Shown: positions 59,901-64,000 of the stretch, piece by piece
Layout: each line of letters opens with the position of its first letter
How positions within the stretch are numbered: the first letter of the stretch is position 1
Assembly (NCBI GenBank): GCA_038373885.1
Contig: JAWZYV010018234.1
Coordinates: 248,001 to 312,000, forward strand
Direction of reading: 5' to 3'
From: Cheiracanthium punctorium
Lineage: Eukaryota > Arthropoda > Arachnida > Araneae > Cheiracanthiidae
DNA: 64,000 bases
The notes under the pieces: model-generated
Databases searched by the model: none
What the model was told of the DNA's origin: nothing
The model's input: the letters and a program-made list of their open reading frames with translations, nothing else
Translations under genes and position numbers: made by a program

Positions 59901-60532
59901 ACGGGACGGTGATCGCTGTCGAAGGTGTCCGGGTGGACCTTGCAGGTAGTTATAGGGGACAGGTCCATAGATACGAGGGACAAGTCGATGAGGGAGGACC
60001 CTTGGCGGGAGACGTGGGTCGGAGTGTCCAGATTGAGCAAGCAGATGGGGTTCTCGGCAATCCATTCCGCAAGCACGTCGCTGCGGGGGGAATCCCTGCG
60101 CGCGCCCCAGGACGAGTGCCAGGTGTTGAAGTCGCCGACGATGACGAACGGAGGGGTACACAGCTCAAAGAGATGCTCCAGCCACGAATGTTCAAACTCT
60201 CCACGAGGGGAGTACAAGTTCACGACTTGGAGCCAAACCGCAGGGGAAATCTTCACTTCCACGACCAGAACTTCCGTAGCCGAGGGGCGAACGGGGAGAT
60301 GCAACAGGCGAGACTGGAGGGAGGGGGACACCGCAGTGAGCAAACCTCCCCCTCTGCCAGACGGCCGATCCAAACGGTATGAAACTTTGCCGGGGACGCT
60401 GAAGGGAACCGTGGCAGACAGCCAAGTTTCCTGGAGGGCTACAATGTGAGCCGACGAGAAAAGAGAATGGAGCAACCAATGACGATTAGCACGAGCCGAA
60501 CGAATGTTCCAGTGAGTTAAAGAGACCGCCAT
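56918..60532 (-). CDS. LINE ORF2: endonuclease, reverse transcriptase, RNase H (1204 aa)
   Basis: The start chosen is the ATG at 60532, directly before the endonuclease (MAVSLTHWN); an open extension upstream begins at a GTG and is not needed. Apurinic-type endonuclease: HWN 7-9, QETW with E35, GDFN 133-136, SDHRP 206-210. Reverse transcriptase about 460-720: SLDLEAAYDSV with D556, GVPQGCVLSP near 612-621, YADD 644-647. RNase H about 928-1050 with D933, E968, D990 and D1044. A C-terminal CPEC..H..C finger (C1138, C1141, H1149, C1154) ends the protein. No stop or frameshift. Its product nicks the target and copies the RNA there. It starts 129 bp after the end of ORF1, so reinitiation or similar is likely. 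Confidence 0.95.
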   Translation of the reverse strand: MAVSLTHWNIRSARANRHWLLHSLFSSAHIVALQETWLSATVPFSVPGKVSYRLDRPSGRGGGLLTAVSPSLQSRLLHLPVRPSATEVLVVEVKISPAVWLQVVNLYSPRGEFEHSWLEHLFELCTPPFVIVGDFNTWHSSWGARRDSPRSDVLAEWIAENPICLLNLDTPTHVSRQGSSLIDLSLVSMDLSPITTCKVHPDTFDSDHRPVTLSISTNGPGGQRAHLRVRYDYCLLQSRLNGALKESPPADYQDFLQTCSECLAQASKSTIIHSRSGAPWWNSKCSFLLGQKRKFLRKARTWLSPQFWAQYKKYSALLKREIRSASRRHWYETCRSASGSGSIYKIIKALRRLHTASPTSHRLILLPGNRSPSDRDIAMAFAEAFSRPAPSSFIPLDFSRITDSLHRPFTLTELESAIRASSNGSPGKDRLSIRLIRSLDDNGRRVLLQFINDSWNTGYIPPSWRESIIFPIPKPGRPTDSLSSYRPISLTSVPAKITERMILSRLTYWSLQNSPFHEYHFGFLPFRDCTAALARLYDDLLSLRRQKKHVVLVSLDLEAAYDSVWHDGLALKLLTAGLNGQLVRWIFTFISQRTSQVKWGEGCSPPRPWLVGVPQGCVLSPLLFSFYMRDIFEAVPSNTSCLLYADDIFLYAASTCYDTAHRNLQEAIHCVTQWGSYWNLRVSPDKSQAMNCSNKRRKPDYPFSINGQSIPWNTEMRILGLQFSANLSWSSHLALLRNKGFARLNAFKSIASVSQGISTRHLRLLAQATILSPCSFGSPLHSSAGLSAKKKLEPLLNAALRIATGLPKWTPLLLLRREAKSLPLSESHALMRDRFLIRHLALGSFSPLQLDSLASASTGSHFVSQTLSILDRLQLSVSHIIKWELPLPSTSLNLEISTNDFPFQSTFLDENRASQLFRAEFPRWNGWQMIATDASKSSTRTSIAYFDLTLGSGRSKAIHTVNSIFSAEALAIWLALQCPPSAGSLVLFSDSLSVLLALKAANYKSAATILKVHNELVAKLTLFSNIHLVWVPGHRGLTGNVEADQLARSHLAPSDSLDWISPEDLLNQIRKEYWMDDSTTWISSKYALTFSHLTKRSWELRKLALPRRGEVLLSRLRTRTLPTRAVLFRFGLVSSPLCPECDVLDTADHRLLDCRRFRSQRRTLFARLHIHQHDASFENICDLAVHGSSRALHLVAFLLATDCS

Positions 60533-60660
60533 GAAGGGGAAAAAAAAAAAGGGGAGAAACCCGAAAGGCGCCCGAACCGAAAAAAGCGAAAAGGCGAGGG
60601 GCCGACGAGAGAAACGAAAAGAGCGGAGGGAGAGAGAAAAAAAAACGCCGAGCCAAGGGC

Positions 60661-62031
60661 TCACTTAATGCGACCCCGCGACGGCAAAGGCAACCGAGAG
60701 GAGGCATCGAGACTATTCTTATCCGAGCTAGAGGCAGGAGGGACCGCGCCCAAATTCACTTCTGGAGGAGCAGAAGGATTAAGAGCAGGACGAAGTTTTT
60801 TAGGGGCAGAGGGTCTAGACTTAACTGGGCTGTTAGTATCAGTGCTATGAGTGAAGGAAGGAGTTGGAAGTGAAGGGTAAGCTTGCACTAAGGCAGTGAC
60901 TGTTTGTTGAATTGAATTTACCATGTTGACCATTGACTGTGTTGTTTGGGCGATCATTTCTTGGAAAGTCGCAGCTTGGGCCTCCAAGGCCGCGTGAGTT
61001 ATGGAGATGATTTGTTCAGAAAGGGAAGCTAAGGCTTCGCTTAAGTCGGATTTGGTGATGTACTCTGAGGGTGGAGAGGATACAGGTGGTTTTGTGGCCG
61101 CCTTGGCGGCGTACGATTGCTTTCCCTGGTTCTTGTATTGTCTACGCGCCTCAGCAATGGTGAGGTGGTTCTCAGATTTGAACCTTTGGATGCAAACTTC
61201 TTCGGTGTACTGTGGGCAGGATCTGTCCGTAGCGCAGTGGGCACCTTTGCAATTAGTGCACGTAGGAGAGCCAACCGTGCACTCCCCAGTGTGAGATACG
61301 GCACACCTGGCACAAATCTGCGGATTGCGGCACGTACGGGGGCTGTGGTTAAATTGGTAGCAAGTGGGGCACTGCCGAGGACGGTCCACAAACATAGAAA
61401 TCCTATAGAAGCCGAACCAGAGCTTCACCTCCCGTGGGAGGGAAGTGCCTAATTTTGTGACCAGTACTGTGGTGGTGGGGGTTACAAGACCCTGCTGGTG
61501 GTTGGCAAAGCGGCGGACTTCGTAAATGTGCATGCCCCCCGCAGAGAGCTCTTCCGCGATGTCTTGTGGGGTAACCTCGAGAGAGATGTCGTGTAATTTG
61601 AACCGAGTTGTTATTGTTTCCATTTGAACCCTGGGCACCACAGGAGTGTCACCCAAGGATGTGACGTTTAGAAGTTCACTGGCGGCCACGACTGATTGTG
61701 TGACAGCAACAATGCGGCCCTGTTTAGTGAGTTTTAAAAACTCGATATCTGCGTGGTGGGGGACATAGGCGCATATGCTAAGCTTCAATTGCTTGGGATT
61801 TATTTTGGGAATTCCCCCGGACGGGCTTTCGATAAATATGGTGATTTTCTGTAGACCTTCCGACGCGGCAGCTTGAAGTAGCTCGAGAGCCGGAGCTGAA
61901 TTGCGACACGTAAAGTTCTCGACTGACCACCCCTGTCGGACTTCATCCTCCAAACCTTCGGTTTCCATGTTAGTAGACGGGGGAGAAACATTGGCAGCGT
62001 TAAGGGGGGGGAAAGGACCGCTAGGAAGCAT
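60661..62031 (-). CDS. LINE ORF1: gag-like zinc-knuckle protein (456 aa)
   Basis: The ATG chosen is at 62031; an open extension from a TTG lies upstream. The middle region has a RNA-binding-like fold typical of LINE gag proteins (inferred). Three CCHC knuckles follow: C221-C224-H229-C234, C240-C243-H247-C251 and C258-C261-H265-C272, the arrangement seen in Jockey/I-type gags that package the RNA. The C-terminal third is Ser/Pro/Ala-rich with a hydrophobic-glutamine stretch around residues 335-385 that may be coiled coil. The frame is intact. It precedes ORF2 on the same transcript. Confidence 0.92.
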   Translation of the reverse strand: MLPSGPFPPLNAANVSPPSTNMETEGLEDEVRQGWSVENFTCRNSAPALELLQAAASEGLQKITIFIESPSGGIPKINPKQLKLSICAYVPHHADIEFLKLTKQGRIVAVTQSVVAASELLNVTSLGDTPVVPRVQMETITTRFKLHDISLEVTPQDIAEELSAGGMHIYEVRRFANHQQGLVTPTTTVLVTKLGTSLPREVKLWFGFYRISMFVDRPRQCPTCYQFNHSPRTCRNPQICARCAVSHTGECTVGSPTCTNCKGAHCATDRSCPQYTEEVCIQRFKSENHLTIAEARRQYKNQGKQSYAAKAATKPPVSSPPSEYITKSDLSEALASLSEQIISITHAALEAQAATFQEMIAQTTQSMVNMVNSIQQTVTALVQAYPSLPTPSFTHSTDTNSPVKSRPSAPKKLRPALNPSAPPEVNLGAVPPASSSDKNSLDASSRLPLPSRGRIK

Positions 62032-62316
62032 TCCCAAGGCGCAAAACGCAAGCGGACTTAACAGACCCCCGAGCCGACACCGACAGCTCAAGGGGAAGGA
62101 AAAGAAGTATTACAGCAGGCTTACCTTTCACGAAGAACGCAGCAAGCGGAACGAACTCACAAGAGGCACGCGAAGAGCGGAGACAACACGAAAAAAAAAG
62201 AAGAAAAGCACGACCCCGAGGCCACGAAGCGACCACGAAGCACGAAAACAACAAACCGGCGAAGAAATAACAGCCGGGCGAAGAGCGGAGTTGAGCGGTA
62301 CACGACCTACTCCCCC

Positions 62317-62328
62317 TAGTAATGTTTA
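62317..62328. repeat. Target-site duplication, LINE 5' side
   Basis: TAGTAATGTTTA, the exact partner of 56808-56819. Confidence 0.93.
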
Positions 62329-62616
62329 CATACAGTCAGATCAGACAAAAAATAGCAAAGAGTGTTAGTTGTAGTACTTTTAATGACTTTTTTATATATA
62401 TATACGAAAACAACTGTCCAAATCTTATTAAAACAAACTATATTTTTAAAATATTTTATTATGTTGATAATATGTTTCTCTTAAAAGCAGTAATTTGTAC
62501 TTTTTTTAAATTGTTGGTTCTAGTAGCATTTTGTTAAGTTGATTGGCAACACCGGTGAATTGTTTTGCATTTACAGACCATATTACGTCAGTTGATATTT
62601 GTTCTGCCCTTTTAGA
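62329..62616 (+). promoter_or_regulatory. Upstream region of RTRAF
   Basis: Contains an inverted CCAAT box (GATTGG) near 62540 and a CRE-like TTACGTCA near 62583. CTGCCCTTTTAG directly before the ATG could be a splice acceptor, so the true first exon may be further upstream and non-coding. The LINE lies immediately beyond, separating this region from the Rab promoter. Confidence 0.45.
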
Positions 62617-62961
62617 ATGGCTTACAAAAGAAAATTAGAAGCATTAGGTTATAAAAAAATTAATGATTTCAATGTTTTTTCTGATGAAGATTTTCGAACT
62701 TTAGTTGTATTTCTTGAAGATCAATCAATCCGGCACTATCCTATTGAAGAGAGAGCTCCCCTTCGCAAAATTACATCCCCGGAATGGGAAGAAGCATTTA
62801 ATACATATTTGAATGCAGTTGCCTGTCCTTTTACTGAAAGGGAAGAAGTTGCTGATTGGCTGCTAGGTTTGGCTATTCGTTTAGAATATGGTGATAATGT
62901 TGACCATTATAAGAAAATTACAGCTGAGAGTCTCAACTTAAGTAATAGCAACGTACCTCAG
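62617..62961 (+). CDS. RTRAF: RTRAF (C14orf166/hCLE homologue), first coding exon, 3' partial
   Basis: The ATG at 62617 opens 115 codons ending at a CAG|GTATGA donor in phase 0; the rest lies outside the window. Matches to animal RTRAF are clear: KRKLEALGY near the N-terminus, VVFLEDQSIRHYPIEERAPLR (human VWLEDQKIRHYKIEDRGNLR), CPF...ADWLLGLAIRLEYGDN around residues 70-90. The protein is about 240 aa in vertebrates. It is a subunit of the tRNA-ligase complex and RNA-transport granules and links to RNA polymerase II (established knowledge). No frame damage. It starts 300 bp from the 5' end of an intact LINE on the opposite strand, so antisense promoter effects are possible. Confidence 0.93.
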
Positions 62962-64000
62962 GTATGAAAATAATATTTATAAACGCCTGTATTGTGATAA
63001 TTTATATCGTAAATAGTATCATTTTCTGGCTCACTCGTATGCAGAGTGCTAAATGCACGCACATAACTTATTCATGTTCAGAGCCCGATTATGACCAACA
63101 GGGGCCCCGGGCATTAATGAATTTGGGGACCTCCATCTATGAAATTTGTTTTCTTTTTCGTAAAATTTTTACATATAAAAAAAAATGCTTCAGAACAACA
63201 TTTGAAATTGGGGGCCCTTTCGAACTGGGGGATCTGCGCAAAGTCCCGATTTGCACATGCAATAATAAGGCACTGTTCATGCATGGCTCACTGTGATAAA
63301 TACAGGCTGTCCGAAAACAAGTTTCTCCTATGGGATTTTGCGTACGAGTAAATTTTCGCTTCTTCGCCGATTTGTCGCTGTTACCTAACTGTGTCACTGC
63401 TGCCAACTCTGCCGGAGAAAATGTGCTAAATCAAAGCTAAAAGTATCCAGAAATGGATAACAATGTTTTCAAGTCGAAAAAAAAAAGCCGTGTTTTGGCA
63501 CCTTTTTCTTCGCGTGTATTTCACCTGGTAACCCTATGTTGAAATTTTTATGATTGTAACTCATTGTTGCAGAAACCTCTGCTTGTTTCTGGGATTCGTC
63601 ATTCTAAAGTCCAGTTGGCATAAAAAGTTCTAGTAAAAAGTCCACTGGTCAGGAGGGAACACAACTTTATTGCTTCTAGAACTTCGTCGAACAATCAGCC
63701 GTACAAAATTCACAAACACAATCAAACAGTAATGTGCTTTTAACAGTCCGCTTAGATATGAAGCTCTGACAAATGCTGTATTTCTCACACAAAATAAGAC
63801 ACTTTCACAGGCAAAAATTCAGTGAAAATATTCAAGGGATATTGTACACAATCCCTTAAGACACAGCAATGAAGAAATTACACACAGCATTTTAAAAACA
63901 GCTTCGAAAAACAAGCGAAAATAATGCTTCTATAGCACTATCAATTCACATAGCAAAGCAAGCGTACTCACTCAGAGCTCAATTCACACTGAACTGGGGC
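62962..64000 (+). other. RTRAF intron 1 (partial), with MITE-like scraps
   Basis: After the donor no second RTRAF exon is recognisable. 63080-63230 (GAGCCCGATTATGACCAACAG..GGGGCCCCGGGC .. GGGGGCCC) resembles decayed hAT MITE sequence. The remainder has no supported feature. Confidence 0.45.

Larger units (their letters stand above)
56820..62316 (-). mobile_element. Full-length LINE (non-LTR retrotransposon, APE-RT-RNase H type)
   Basis: A 5.5-kb element on the minus strand: 5' UTR about 62032-62316, ORF1 60661-62031, ORF2 56918-60532, then a ~80-bp 3' UTR ending in a (CAA)n tail (seen as TTG repeats at 56822-56836). It is flanked by a perfect 12-bp target duplication. Both ORFs are open with all catalytic residues present, so it may still be mobile. 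An AP-like endonuclease with reverse transcriptase and RNase H resembles the I/Loa/Jockey side of LINEs; the clade is inference. It is clearly GC-richer than its surroundings. It lies between the divergent Rab and RTRAF genes. Confidence 0.96.

Noticed and set aside
57024..62368. Many open frames on the plus strand and in other minus frames across the LINE
   Set aside because: They are shadows of the GC-rich ORF1 and ORF2. They lack domain motifs and overlap fully with the well-supported coding frames.
1..64000. CRISPR arrays or prokaryotic operons
   Set aside because: No regular repeat-spacer pattern. The tandem repeats found have no unique spacers, and the genes are spliced eukaryotic genes.

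Overview
The window is AT-rich eukaryotic DNA with long introns, consensus GT-AG splice sites, a Pol III tRNA gene and a dense load of DNA transposons, SINEs and one intact LINE. Gene content (GPATCH4, LAMTOR5, a Rab GTPase, RTRAF) is animal. The repeat style (hAT, Tigger/pogo, tRNA-SINEs, an APE-RT-RNase H LINE) suggests an arthropod, perhaps a chelicerate such as a spider. That taxonomic guess is inference.

Layout. 1-7.1 kb: decayed hAT and MITE sequence, a tRNA-Val(AAC) gene on the minus strand and a degenerate tandem repeat. 7.78-26.34 kb: a seven-exon minus-strand GPATCH4 gene (179 aa) whose introns hold a deleted Tigger element, a complete SINE, a hAT-like element with ~300-bp inverted repeats, and a hAT element with an 8-bp target duplication. 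26.34-26.90 kb: a short divergent intergenic region. 26.905-27.177 kb: single-exon LAMTOR5 on the plus strand. 27.2-38.9 kb: intergenic, with MITEs, a perfect 66-bp palindrome next to a 75-bp tandem array, Tigger-like elements and a piggyBac-like element. 39.11-56.02 kb: a six-exon minus-strand Rab GTPase (210 aa, ends in CC). Its introns carry a satellite-like repeat bounded by inverted repeats, hAT elements, a Tigger relative and SINEs. 56.82-62.32 kb: a full-length LINE with two uninterrupted ORFs and a 12-bp target duplication, inserted between the divergent Rab and RTRAF genes. 62.617 kb to the end: first coding exon of RTRAF on the plus strand, continuing beyond the window.

The four host genes form two head-to-head pairs: GPATCH4/LAMTOR5 and Rab/RTRAF. 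All are predicted housekeeping functions (nucleolar RNA biology, mTORC1 scaffold, vesicle traffic, RNA transport/tRNA ligase complex). I reassembled GPATCH4 and the Rab exon by exon from splice signals and reading phase; every junction keeps frame. I see no CRISPR array, prokaryotic operon or virus.
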